Shown here one piece after another: positions 33,112 through 62,424 of a DNA stretch of 64,000 nucleotides. Positions within the stretch are counted from its first letter, which is position 1. Every line of letters starts with the position of its first letter. A model generated the notes under the pieces. The model worked only from the letters and a program-made list of their open reading frames with translations. It was not told the origin of the DNA and searched no databases. The stretch is from assembly GCA_026745465.1 (NCBI GenBank), contig JACYXH010000321.1:294501-358500 (forward strand), written 5' to 3'. Source of the stretch: Lota lota (Eukaryota > Chordata > Actinopteri > Gadiformes > Lotidae). A program made the translations under genes and the position numbers.

Positions 33112-34170
33112 ATGGATAAACACAACACTTTAACTAAATAAGAGGTCAAGAAAGCAGAAGTTTGAAAGATAGACTTTATTATCACTTGTAAACAAGAAAC
33201 AGCCAAACCTGAGTTGGTTTGCAAAGAACTCCTGTATAAAAGGCTCCGAGGAGTTTCACCGATGGACCAATAGCTAATGTTAATTAATGAGGGCTACCGC
33301 TTTAAGCATGTGATTGGTCAGCATAGCGATGACGTCTGTGATATGTAAGTTCCTGGTTAATGTTGTTACTTATATACATTCTGTGTATGTTAACCTTCAT
33401 TGGGGGATTCTTTGGTTGTCCATTCGTTAGGGTTAGGTTTCATGCGTGGTCACGATGTGTTGTGACGACTAGTTTCATCATCTTTGTGTCTGGTCATTTG
33501 TGCTGTATTGTTGGTTCATTTTACGTTCCTAACCTTGGGCTTTAGTTAGTTAATGGATGTCTTTGCAAGGCATACGGTCACGGGACTTTCAATTGTGAGC
33601 GTTTATTAGTACGGCCGCGACACACCGTGGTTCGGCCGTAGTCAAGTTCATGTGGAACTTGTTCTCTTACCTTTCTGCTGAGTAACATGAACCCAAGTTC
33701 ATGTGGAAGCCCGGTTCCCTGGATACGCTGAATAGCATCGATAGACTTGATTTATATGCTTTCTATTCCGTATTATAGACATCAGTGGGGCTCTCATCAG
33801 TAGTGTTTTTCTTTTATCAGGTCCGCCGTGGTGTCTAATAATAATGTCATTACTGTATTTGTTATTACAGAACCACAGATGTTATCGAGAAACCTTTTAA
33901 ACACCGTCAAACCGTCTCCTGCCGTCCGATTTTTATTCTATTGGTGTTTTGATTGACACCCGGGAGTGGATGCTGCTCATCACAAACCAGTCCTAATATA
34001 CAACGCTCTCCACTACAACTCCCGTTCTGGAATCAGGCCTCATGTTATATTTCCAAAATGTATGGATCCTCCTACATGCACTGACCAATCACAACACCCT
34101 ATGCATCGGGCCTAGAAATTAGACCCCTCCCCTGTGTCCCCGACCCCAGTTCCCCATTAACTGAACATGC
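33112..34170. repeat. Interspersed repeat copy B with a 0.8-kb insertion
   Basis: 33112-33234 and 34024-34170 match the continuous copy at 7766-8030. The break falls inside the sequence that reads CACCTGTTCTGGAATCAGG in copy A. The inserted 33235-34023 begins near TATAAAAGGCTCC and is unclassified. Confidence 0.6.
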
Positions 34171-34649
34171 ACTTATCCTCCTACTCCGGATTCTCAGTAG
34201 ATTTCACCGCAAAGAATTGACCTCTTAAACAATACAGTTATATCAGCTGTAGAGCAGTGAGGTACTCTGTGATTGAAATCCACTTGACACCTTGTTAATA
34301 AATGGATATTAAACAGACATAATAAACCCCATGTGCTTATGAGATGAAATTGTCTGTCAACCATCACTGGCTTGAGATACTTTACATGTGTGACAAAACA
34401 ATCTTGAGTAAAGTAACCACGTATAATCAAAGAAAATGAATCCCTATCTATGAATGGGTTAACATGAAGATGTGACATGGATGAGCACAATGAAAATCAC
34501 TTCTACTCAGACAATAAGCATACATCCAAACAACTGACAACAATACCACTGTATGTGATTGCGGAATACATTCATAATGCAGGCAGTGTATGACTGAGTA
34601 TTAACTAGTTAACCTTAACAAATAAGTTAGTATAAGTAAAGTGAGAGAA

Positions 34650-35135
34650 AGAATGCAGGGGGCTCCTTTCTTCTTAGTGGCCGTCATAAAGCCCTCCCCG
34701 TCTCTTCCTCTCAGGATGACGTGAGCCAGGTATAGAGAGGGTTACAGCTTTTTAGGGGCCAACTTGGAGTCAGCTAAGTAACCAAGGTTCTTCTCAGGGG
34801 TGGCAGACGTTGTAAATGAGTGACACGAGGATGTCCCTCAGAATGTAGTGACTGCTTTTTCCACACTTATTTCCTTCATTATAGGCAACATAATGATTTC
34901 CTTTAAGCATATAGTAAATACTTTTACAAGGCAGGCAATGTTTAACATTGACTGTGACATTAGTTGGTTAGCATTAACATATAGAACACATGAAGGGGGC
35001 TCCTTTCTTCTTTATGGCCGTCATAAAGCCCTCCCCGTCAATTCCTGTCAGGATGAGGTCAGCCAGGTATAGAGGGGTTTACAGCTTTTAGGGGTCAACT
35101 TGGATTCAGCTAAGTAATAGGGGTTCATCTGAGGG
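34650..35135. repeat. Tandem duplication of about 150 bp, spaced by 190 bp
   Basis: 34655-34800 and 34990-35130 share GGGGGCTCCTTTCTTCTT, GGCCGTCATAAAGCCCTCC and CAGCTAAGTAA. On minus, the first copy reads ATPEKNLGYLADSKLAPKKL and then a stop; the second is related but diverged. I do not recognise a protein and cannot say whether it was coding. Confidence 0.7.
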
Positions 35136-35304
35136 CATTTTTCTTTGGAGAAAGAAGTACTCCAAAAAGAAAAAGCCAAAAGGTACACAAAAGGAACCAA
35201 GGAGGTTCCCCTGCTGTTGCCATTGGCATTACGTTTCTGTGCTCTTTGCTTTGCTACTGCCTAGTCTGATTGGCTGCACGCAGTGTTAGGGGCTGTTTTT
35301 ACTT

Positions 35305-35945
35305 GTGACAGAGGGCAGGGCTTGGTTTCACCATTGTGTATTGGAGCCTGGTTCTGATTCGTTACACCAGTGTCTTAAAGCATTCCTTCACATGTTACTG
35401 AGTTTTAAGCTTTCAAGTTGTGAAGTTTTGGAAGCTATGCCTGTGTTAGCCTGGCAATGTAAGAAGCAAATATGCAATGCATATGCTTTGAATGGCTCTG
35501 AGAATAGTAAGCCAAATATTTTACATGAAATATATTTTTCAATATGTTAATCTTAACGTTTCAATAATAAAGACACACTTGCTAATTCATTGCATCTTGT
35601 TATTTCAGTTAGATGTATAAAATATCTTTAAGTATAATGGTGTTTTGATTGTTACTTTTTTCACTGAATTATTGATCATTTAATACATAAAAAAGAACCA
35701 CAAGACCTGAATCTGATGCATCTTAAAAATGGTTCAATAAAATAAAAACGAGGTCATTGTAAAATATAAGATACAAATCAATAAAAATCAATAAAAATTC
35801 AAAGCCGATCATGCAGTTGTACACTAGTGCAGTTTGAGTGCACCCCAACTAACCTGTCTAATAGTCCACGAAGAAAGCAAAGTAATGACGAGCAACTGCC
35901 AATATATAGTCTTCCTGCCAGGTGTGGCTTATTGCTATCATTATG
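35305..35945 (-). repeat. Diverged duplicate of the dnase1 promoter block
   Basis: 35390-35500 resembles 29570-29690 (GGAAGCTATGCCTG, TGCTTTGAA-GGCT). 35840-35940 resembles 30680-30760: on minus it has ATATAGTC-type TATA, a short exon and donor CAG|GTTAGT in the same order. It may be an alternative first exon for dnase1 or a relic. Confidence 0.6.
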
Positions 35946-36345
35946 TTGTCCTTATGTTGATGAAATTCCAGGGGCCTTTGGTAGCAAAACTGGACTGACA
36001 TGGTCATCCATGCTGCCATGTGGAGCCTTTGAGTTAGCAGGTCGATTTGGCAGAGTAGCCATGAGGTGGGCTGGGAGATGTCCAGGACAGCTGAGGAAAG
36101 GAGTGAAGTGAGGTAAGGGTGGACAGGCCTTGAAAATCCCCTCTCTAATAACTTCAAAGAGAAACAACTCTTATCATGAATTGAACTGTGTTATTTTCAT
36201 GGTTTTTGAATTGAAAAACCATCCAAAATAAGTCACAATGGTCAAATTTGTGTTTTGCTAATACATATACTGACCACATGATTTGTAAATACCCACATAT
36301 CCACAAACTGTGTAACATAATTAAAACGTTCACTGTCCTAAGAAA

Positions 36346-37215
36346 AGCCCCGTGTAAAGCCACGTGTAAAGCCACGTGTAAAGCCACGTGTAAAGCCACG
36401 AGTAAAGCCACGAGTAAAGCCACGTGTAAAGCCACGTGTAAAGCCACGTGTAAAGCCACGTGTAAAGCCACGAGTAAAGCCACGAGTAAAGCCACGTGTA
36501 AAGCCACGTGTAAAGCCACGTGTAAAGCCACGAGTAAAGCCACGTGTAAAGCCACGTGTAAAGCCACGTGTAAAGCCACGAGTAAAGCCACGTGTAAAGC
36601 CACGTGTAAAGCCACGTGTAAAGCCACGTGTAAAGCCACGTGTAAAGCCACGAGTAAAGCCACGTGTAAAGCCACGTGTAAAGCCATGTGTAAAGCCAGA
36701 CATGACATGGAACACAACTTAACACAACTGCCATGTGTAAAGCCACGTGTAAAGCCACGTGTAAAGCCACGTGTAAAGCCACGTGTAAAGCCACGTGTAA
36801 AGCCAGACATGACATGGAACACAACTTAACACAACTGCCATGTGTAAAGCCATGTGTAAAGCCATGTGTAAAGCCACGTGTAAAGCCACGTGTAAAGCCA
36901 CGTGTTAAGCCACGTGTAAAGCCACGTGTAAAGCCACGAGTAAAGCCACGTGTAAAGCCACGTGTAAAGCCACGAGTAAAGCCACGAGTAAAGCCACGAG
37001 TAAAGCCACGTGTAAAGCCACGTGTAAAGCCACGTGTAAAGCCACGTGTAAAGCCATGTGTAAAGCCACGAGTAAAGCCACGTGTAAAGCCACGTGTAAA
37101 GCCACGAGTAAAGCCACGTGTAAAGCCACGTGTAAAGCCACGTGTAAAGCCACGAGTAAAGCCACGTGTAAAGCCCCGTGTAAAGCCACGTGTAAAGCCA
37201 CGTGTAAAGCCAGAC
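36346..37215. repeat. 12-bp satellite GTAAAGCCACGT, about 66 copies
   Basis: Three blocks (36346-36697, 36733-36806, 36840-37211) separated by near-identical spacers of about 35 bp (AGACATGACATGGAACACAA...). Most units contain CACGTG; variants are CACGAG and CATGTG. Five of six frames stay open because the period is a multiple of 3. A related unit (GTAAAGCCATGT) recurs at 50630-51812. Confidence 0.96.
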
Positions 37216-37649
37216 GTGACATGGAACACAACTTAACACACGCTAAAGGGCGTCTGCAGTTTTTGCATAGATTTAACATTTACCACTACAGTACAAGATT
37301 TACAATACGTAATGCATTAACATAAACTATTAAACAAAAGGAGGCACATTGCAGATCCTCCATCGTCTGGAAGTTATGTAAAAAAGTATCATGGTGAGAA
37401 AAGCTTTTATGCACCAAATCTATATATCATAATATTTGATCGCATGTAAAATAATCCTCAATGCCCCCTATCTTACCTGACACTCAGACAGAGACAGACC
37501 ACCTAATGGATCCCACCTACAGGTCAAATTTGCTCAAACAAGTTCCCATTTTGGTCATTCAAATCTTTATTAGAAGATACATGATACTTGACTAGATTGA
37601 ACCCATTTCTAAACGCAGCGCGTTATAACAGGCAGGGAGCCATACAGTC

Positions 37650-37890
37650 AGACAGGGTTAGGGTTAACCCTAACCCTAAGGTTAACCCTAGGGTTAACCC
37701 TAACCCTAACCCATTATAACAGGCAGGGAGCCATACAGTCAGACAGGGTTAGGGTTAGGGTTAACCCTAACCCTAGGGTTAACCCTAGGGTTAACCCTAA
37801 CCCATTATAACAGGCAGGGAGCCATACAGCCAGACAGCTTTGCTAAATAGAAACCCTACAGCTATAAGGTTAGGGTTAACCCTAACCCTA
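37650..37890. repeat. Head-to-head interstitial telomere-like repeats
   Basis: Alternating (GGGTTA)n and (CCCTAA)n in opposite orientations with GGGTTAACCC and CCCTAGGG junctions, embedded in a repeated ATTATAACAGGCAGGGAGCC unit (three copies). Confidence 0.93.
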
Positions 37891-39629
37891 AATAGAAACC
37901 CTACAGATATACATTCATTTAGGTTCATCTTTTGTTATTTTTCAATCATTTTAAAACACAATAAATGGTACTTTTATTTTAGGAAAGTTGTAAGAAAAAA
38001 GGAAGAAACTCTTGATATATCATGCAACATCCAACAGTTATTATTCTTAGAGCTCAGCCATCTTAAATGCATTTCAGTACTCAATATCATAATCAGTGAA
38101 AATGACAATATAATATCCAAAGTTTGTACACCCTATTTGTTCTCTATCTTTTATAAGTTGTTGGACTAAAGCATCATGAACCATCTACCATATTCACTAA
38201 TACCTTACTAAACTGACTACATGTGTCATTATATTCATACCTTGTGTCTTTGATTTACCTGTGGAATTTAGAAGGGTTCTTTCTTATAACTTTCTCCTCT
38301 TTTTAACTGAGGAAAAAATACATCCATGCAACTCTTTCGACAGCATCAAACACTTAGCCCGAACATGACATTTGGGGACAATGTTGTTTTTAAGGTTGAA
38401 CATAATGTTGGATGTCCGTTGAGAGAAAGGCTCATTTGGGGTTTCACCTTTCATCATTGGAAATTCACAGTATGAAAGTAAAAAAAAAGTTAAAGAGTTG
38501 GGGGGATGAAAATAAGATTTGTATTTATAATTGAGTCAGATGATCATACAAATAAAACTGCTTTTTTAAATCTATGGTAAGAAAAGTATGTAACAAAACA
38601 TGAATATTTAACAAATGAGATACAACTACAATATCTGTGAGGGTTAGCTAACTTTAACTAACCTTTCTTTGACGTTATCTGGGCCTTCCACGCAAGAAAA
38701 AAGAGCTGGGAAAGTTGCTTTCTGAACAAATGAGTATGATTCATGCACCTGTTTCAAACCTTATTACTCAACTATATGGACATTATCAGTGGTTATCAGC
38801 CCAATAATTGTAAGTAGGGCCTACTGAACCTACTACTTGTTTGTTGAAAACTGGTGAGTCATGACTGAACCATGGGCTTCCAAACAGAATAAAGTTAAAT
38901 GAAGTTAGAGAGCAGGTGAGGCTCCAGTTTGTATTGCATAAACCAATGAGCTCCTTATAATGTAGGATGTAGGAGGGGGAAAACTATACTACATCTCAGT
39001 GAGATGTCTACCTTCTCTGTGCTTAAGGTTCAGCTCAGTACTGTTGTAAAAACCGTGGACCTAAAACTACTCTACTCTTACAACCCTTCTGCCGCTAACC
39101 TGTTACACATGTTTCCTAGATAGTTGGTTAGTTAATATGTACAGCCAGCTTGACAGAAAACATAGAGGGAGGAGCAGGAAGCAACAATACTGAGGAAGAG
39201 GAGGCTGCAAATATATTTGTTTGTTACATATTAGGACTACATCAGTGACTAAATATTAAAACCATCCACATTAACAGTGTTACTTGTAGCCATTCAATCA
39301 ATTTAGCTTACCCACTTAAAAGCATTCCCAAAAAAAGGATTTACAGTTTACAATGTATTAGTTCATATGAACTTTTAGAGGGCATCAAATTCCAAAATAA
39401 TATGAGTAGTACGACTCTTTATCAAAGTCAGTCACACAAGCCAGGTTTCCCACATGTGCCTGAGAGAGTCACCGTTCCTATGAATGCACAGGTCTGACTA
39501 GAGCCACAAGTGGGAGGGTTAAAGGAAAAGAGAATTTAGAAACACAAAACGATGAAATAACAGCAGGCTATGTTACATGTTAGGAGATTGCGATGGTTGT
39601 TAAGATCAATATATGTTGATGTTTTCCCT
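37891..39629. other. Intergenic, dnase1 upstream to arhgdig 3' end
   Basis: AT-rich unique sequence. No gene, array or transposon end recognised. Confidence 0.5.
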
Positions 39630-39635
39630 TTTATT
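39630..39635 (-). terminator. arhgdig polyadenylation signal AATAAA (candidate)
   Basis: AATAAA on minus about 135 bp beyond the arhgdig stop codon. Confidence 0.6.
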
Positions 39636-39768
39636 TATGAATTGAACAAATAATCCACTCTACAGTTAGAGTTATGCAAACAGGAAACCGAAACCAAAAT
39701 AGATGGAACATAATACATGTCCAAAAAATGATGAAGAGACAAAGGTTTGCACTTTCTCTCTCTCTAGT

Positions 39769-57088
<17,320 letters not shown>

Positions 57089-57224
57089 GGTGCCTATCTC
57101 CCCGGCGCTGCACTCGCTCCACAACCGGAGAAACCAAAGCCCTTCACGGCTTAAATACACCGGCACGGCTAGCACGCGTCACGCATCCAATAAATGTTAG
57201 AGAGTGAGGGAGGAGTGGGTTGGG

Positions 57225-57226
<2 letters not shown>

Positions 57227-57257
<31 letters not shown>
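57227..57257. repeat. Poly-G run, 31 bp, arhgdig upstream
   Basis: Uninterrupted G about 140 bp upstream of the arhgdig ATG, so in its likely promoter or 5' UTR. G-quadruplex potential. Confidence 0.9.
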
Positions 57258-57258
<1 letters not shown>

Positions 57259-58390
57259 TTGTCAGGCGAGCATCACCACGCACACACACTACACACACCA
57301 CGAAACGGAGGAGTGAACGCCAACGAAAGGGTTTGCGTGGATGATGTGGGTGGGTGTGGATGGAGGAGACTGGAATGGAGTCGGTGAGAGTAAAACGCGT
57401 GTGTTAGTTTGTGTGAACAGTGGGCGGAATGGGTGGGAGAGAGAGAGAGAGCGGCAGAGACAGGGAGAGGGAGGGAAGGGTGGGCATTGAGAGAGCAAAC
57501 TATTGGCCTACCGACTTTTTCACCGGCGGCACGCTAGACTCTCCTATTGTTAAAGCAGCCAACACATTCAACCAACACTGGATTATAAATGCCTTAAAGT
57601 TTTGTTCCACAAATAACACAATCTGACTACTGTTTGTCGCGAGGGAAGAAATTCGAGTGTTAGGATTTAAATGAGCTGAGCGGGTGGGTAATATATATGG
57701 GTTTGTCCGTCCAGTCAGTCGGAATAGAAAGGCGAGTCCCACCGGCACCACCCCCTCCTCCTCTCTCCCCTCTGTCATCAGCCTACACACTGCAATGAGC
57801 TCATCTCTTCCTCGTCGGTCCTACATCACGCACCGAGCTGGCCTGCTTTATGCACAGAAAACCCGATCGCTCCCGTTTCTTGCGCTTTAGCCGTTTCCTT
57901 TGCGTTTGTTCCGTCCGAATCTGGGAGTTTTCATTCGTTGTGTGGTCATTTGTATTGTCCTTTTCTATATTGTGTATCTACCGTACTGTGTTGTAACTTG
58001 TATTTCATGTTCCTCTATATTTCTTTCTTCATATCCATCCTATAAAGGAGCTATTCATCAAGCCATCTCCATCGACGCGCGCACACTTCTATCTCCATCT
58101 CTCATATGTTGGCCACACCCTGGCAGCAACACATTTCAAATGAGACTCTCGCCATCCTCCCTCTGCTGTTTCAATCTCCCATCATCTCACATTCTGCCTC
58201 TGACATTCCTGGTCCAGTATTTTGACACGTGTAGGAGGAGAGCACAAAACACACTCACACGCTCACCGACACAAACCAAACACAACTCATGACTCTGTCT
58301 GAGACTGTCAACCTGACAAGCAACATGCTAAACAAGAACACTCCCTTTGTGCCTTGCTCTCCCGCTGGCCGCGCGCACGTGCGTGCGTGC

Positions 58391-58471
<81 letters not shown>

Positions 58472-60530
58472 ACTTGCATTGTCTTAACGCTTTGGTTGCA
58501 TGTGCAGAGTCCTGTTTTTATCAATACGCAACAACAATTCAAATGTAATTGATGCCTGTTATTTCACCAGAATACTAAATGAAGGTGATGGTAAACGACA
58601 GATAAAACGCTGGGGTGATAGTGAATGTTCTCACTCTGGTATCATCACTATGGTCATCTTCCTTCATGACTAAAAGGGCTCAAAACAAAGAGCATGTTGT
58701 TAACTTAATGTGTATTGGTTGGGGTTTGTATAAGAAAGAAGAAAGGTTACTATCTAAAAAAAAATCCATCATCCTTAGGGATGCCTCAAGAACGCTTAAA
58801 ACATTTTAAAAAATACACAAGACGACTAACAAGGACCTCTACAGGACAAAACTGAAATTGCACATGAAACAACACCAAAACATTTCATACTCGCACTTTG
58901 AATAAAATAAAATACTTCCATAAGTTGGTTGCAATAGTGTGAGGGTAAATGTGCACTGACCGACAAATTGTGATTAATTTAACAGAAGGTTGCAGTCCAA
59001 ATGCAATGGTTTTGAATTTGTTGTTATGAATTCCCTTAAAAGGATAGGTCTGGTGTCATTCTTTCTGTAGTCTTCATTTTCTTTGTAGATTACTTGACAA
59101 CAAAATGTCATGATTTCTTGTGCAAAAGCCGTTAACAATTAGGATGTGAGGTTGGTGCTTCCTGTTTTAGACCGCCAACAGAGCAAAAGAGGATGCCAGA
59201 AGATGGAAGAAACCAAATACAGTATATGCATTAACACTATCAAGAGCAGATCATCTCTTAGTAAGTTAGTTAGTCAGTAAGTTGGTTAGTTGGTTAGCCA
59301 TTTAGTTAGTTAGTTAGTTAGATTCCCTCCTCTTTGTTAAAAGTGTTTAAAAAAAGAAATATTGAATCACGGTTAGCTAAATAAAAAGGCCTACAGCCAT
59401 TACCAAACCCAAAGTCAAGTCTTTCTTTCAGCCATGATTTTAACTATGTCATTTGTCCTGAATGCTTTGAAAAACAAATGACTTAGATGTCTTAGTAGGA
59501 AAGAAGTCTACTTTATCGTACTTCCTCTTTCTCTCTTTCCTGTTTTCACCATTACACAAAATGACACCACGGGTAATTTTGTGTAATGGACCAAATGCAT
59601 CTGTCATCACTCAAAGCTGTTCATGAAACGCTTATATTGTGCAGAATTCTAGCTTCAAATGAATGGAAATGGAATTAAACGTTAAAAATCTAAATAAATG
59701 TGATAACAAAGCAGAATTTTACGTGTAGGCCTATATCATACATTGAAATGCAAATGCATGCATATCTGAGGAGACACTATATAAACTACTTTACTAATCT
59801 CTCTTACACGCACACACATAAAATGCACACATGGTTTTGCTGGGGGAGTTGTGTACTGATTGAAAATTCCTATTCATTATTATTATCTGCAACAAAAATA
59901 CAAACACAATTGCAATTTTCTTTCAATTAATACTGTATTTCAATAAGCTGAAATTATCTTTTCAACTTGTTGGTCCGGCAATATATCTAAACAAAAGATA
60001 TGTGAGGCAGTTACAGGTGTCAAATTATACGATAGGATTCCTGGTGTATGACTAATCGATAACATCATTGAAATGTCTACATTTCATCAGACACACATCA
60101 AATATGTATTTTGTTGCTGGCCTATCCTATTGCTGTGAATATCATGATATCACCATTCAAATTTGTCTTACCTTTCTTGATGAAAAGGAATCACTGTTTC
60201 CAACTACTTCTGTGTTGCAAACCAGAAGTCACAACTTCCTGACGAATCAGGAAATATTCAAATGGTTGACGTGGGTGCCAACAGCTTTTTGGACGATCAG
60301 TTCAATAAACATACAAAATGGCTCAAGTGGGTATAAGTTAAGTATATTTCTTAGAGTTACATTACACAAATAGTTTGTAGGCATATGCATTAGTTAAAAA
60401 CACAAACAGTGGATTAGTAACCTGTCCTTAGTAGGCCATTATTTATTATCATAATTTCATATGGTAAGTCTTCCACCTAGTGGTGGTTGGAAACATTTAG
60501 TGAGCGCAGCAGGAAGTGGACTGGTGGAGA
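57258..60530. other. Upstream of arhgdig, no gene recognised
   Basis: 57300-57900 is GC-richer and may include the arhgdig promoter, but no motif fixes it. (TG)n at 58395-58470 and a TTAG/GTTA run at 59265-59322. The rest is AT-rich, with only short unconvincing open frames. Confidence 0.5.
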
Positions 60531-60534
60531 CACA

Positions 60535-60805
60535 TTGTGACTTGGTCATATATACACATATATACTTGTGATATATACAGTACATAATGAGAGCAGTGTA
60601 TAGACAGTATGAACAGTTTAGACAGGTATATCGAGTTAAGAGTGGAGTATAGCATACATTAAGGATATATACAGTACATTATTAGAGCAGTGTATAGACA
60701 ATATGAACAGTATAGTATGGAGTGTAGTATACACTATGGATATATACAGTACATAATGAGAGCAGTGTATGGTCAGTATGAACAGTTTAGACAGGTATAT
60801 CGAGA
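60535..60805. repeat. Imperfect tandem repeat of about 70-100 bp
   Basis: Repeats of ATATATACAGTACATAATGA, GAGCAGTGTATAGACAGTAT and GAACAGTTTAGACAGGTATA, two to three diverged copies. Confidence 0.8.
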
Positions 60806-61589
60806 ATAAATATTTACTTCCTTCTTAAACTGATCAAACAGCAGTTGTATAATCCCTCCCGATCTTTGTAAAAGGTCTGAAGACGGTCTTTTCTGTGAAC
60901 ATCTCCACTGACTTGTGTGCTCTTAAAGAAAGTGTTCATTTAGATGCAGTAACTCCAATGCAACTGGAGGCACGTAATTATAAAAAAAAAAAATAGAAAC
61001 CCGGTGATCCAGCAATTGGTGTTAACAGTTTGTAGTTGCTGTAATGATTTAGTGCTTTGCTTGTTCTGTCTCACCTGTATGTCTAAATAAAATCAAATGC
61101 TAAATGTAATTGAGATAGGTCAAAGAAAGGTTGGTGCTGTTACTGCATTTATGGGTATTTGAATGCCCTTCATGTTTGGTTATGAAAATGTCTTCTAAAT
61201 CCGCAATGTGGTTTAGTTTACTAGTTTACTTTTTGCATCAATTCACTTCACAGTACGATGACTGAAGAGAGTTGATGTACACCAGTGTCCTATTCCCCAT
61301 CCACCCTGAGGATCCCTGGCTACACCTGCACACCAATGTACACACCATAGTGATATGACTTTACTGTTTCAACTTTTAAAACAAACTACATGATGCCACA
61401 CCACGTTCTGGGGAAGTATGTTTAGATCAATGTTTTGATTTGTCTATTTTATTTCTGTACACCATATGTATGATCCAAGCTCTCGTATTTGTAACCCCGT
61501 AGCATTTTAAGGGAGCGACTAAAGGGACAAGGCTGGAAGCAAACCCGAGCCGTGATCTTCTTGTAACCCTAATGACTCAATTTAACCAC

Positions 61590-62350
61590 ACGTTTAATAA
61601 TCTTCCTCATCTTCCTCCTGCTACCCCACCTCCATCTTCTTCTTGCTTAATATTATCCTTCTGCTTCCTGTTCCTCACCCTTTTCCTTCCCCTCCTTACT
61701 GCTCCATGTCTTCCTCCCTGTTCTGCTCCTATTCTTCCTGCCCGTCCTTCTCTTCCTCCTTCTCCCTGTTCTGCTCCTATTCTTCCTGCCCGTCCTTCTC
61801 TTCCTCCTTCTCCCTGTTCTGCTCTTCCTATTCTTCCTCCCCATCATTCTCTTCTTCCTTCTCCCTGTTCTGCTGCTCTTCCTCCTTTCATTCTCTTCAT
61901 ACTCCTCCTTCCTCTTTCTCCCAGTCCTTCTCTTTGTCCCCGTCTAGCACCTATATTCCTGCTGCTGCCCCTCTTCTTTATCCATCTCCATCTCCTTTCC
62001 TTTTCATGTTCCTTCTACCCTTCCTCCCCTCCTCTTAATGATGCTCATCCTCCTCCTCACCTTAGTCCTCCCTACTGCTCCATCTCCTCTTATCTTGCTC
62101 CTGCTTTTCCTTCTCCTCACCCTGTTTCTCCTCCTCCTTCCTCCTGCTCTATATCCTCTTTCTCCTTCCCCCTTCCCATCGTAATCCTGTTCCTGCTCCA
62201 CCCCTTCCTCCTCCTTTTGCACCTTATGCTCCCCCTCCTCCTTCTACTCTTGCTCTTCCTACCCCTTCTGCTCCTTCTCCCACTCCTCTGCCTACTTCAC
62301 CTCACCCTTCTTCCTACTTTTCTTCCTCCCTTTCCTGCTTACTCCTCTTA
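61590..62350. repeat. Pyrimidine-rich tract, about 760 bp
   Basis: Almost all C and T on plus (CTTCCTCC-type), with a local tandem unit TCCTATTCTTCCTGCCCGTC at 61725-61860. Open frames of Ser, Pro and Leu are composition effects. Triplex (H-DNA) potential. Confidence 0.85.
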
Positions 62351-62424
62351 ATCTTACTCATCCTCCTCCTCACATTAGTCATTCCCCTCCCTACTTTCCT
62401 TGGTTCCCTCCTCTTTTTCTTCCA

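Noticed and set aside
36154-37279. Open frames with KATCKAT, VKPR and GFTR repeats
   Set aside because: The 12-bp satellite is open in five of six frames; not evidence of coding.
57420-57890. Possible plus-strand gene head-to-head with arhgdig
   Set aside because: Only short frames with Arg/Glu or Ser runs, no recognisable domain, no splice logic.
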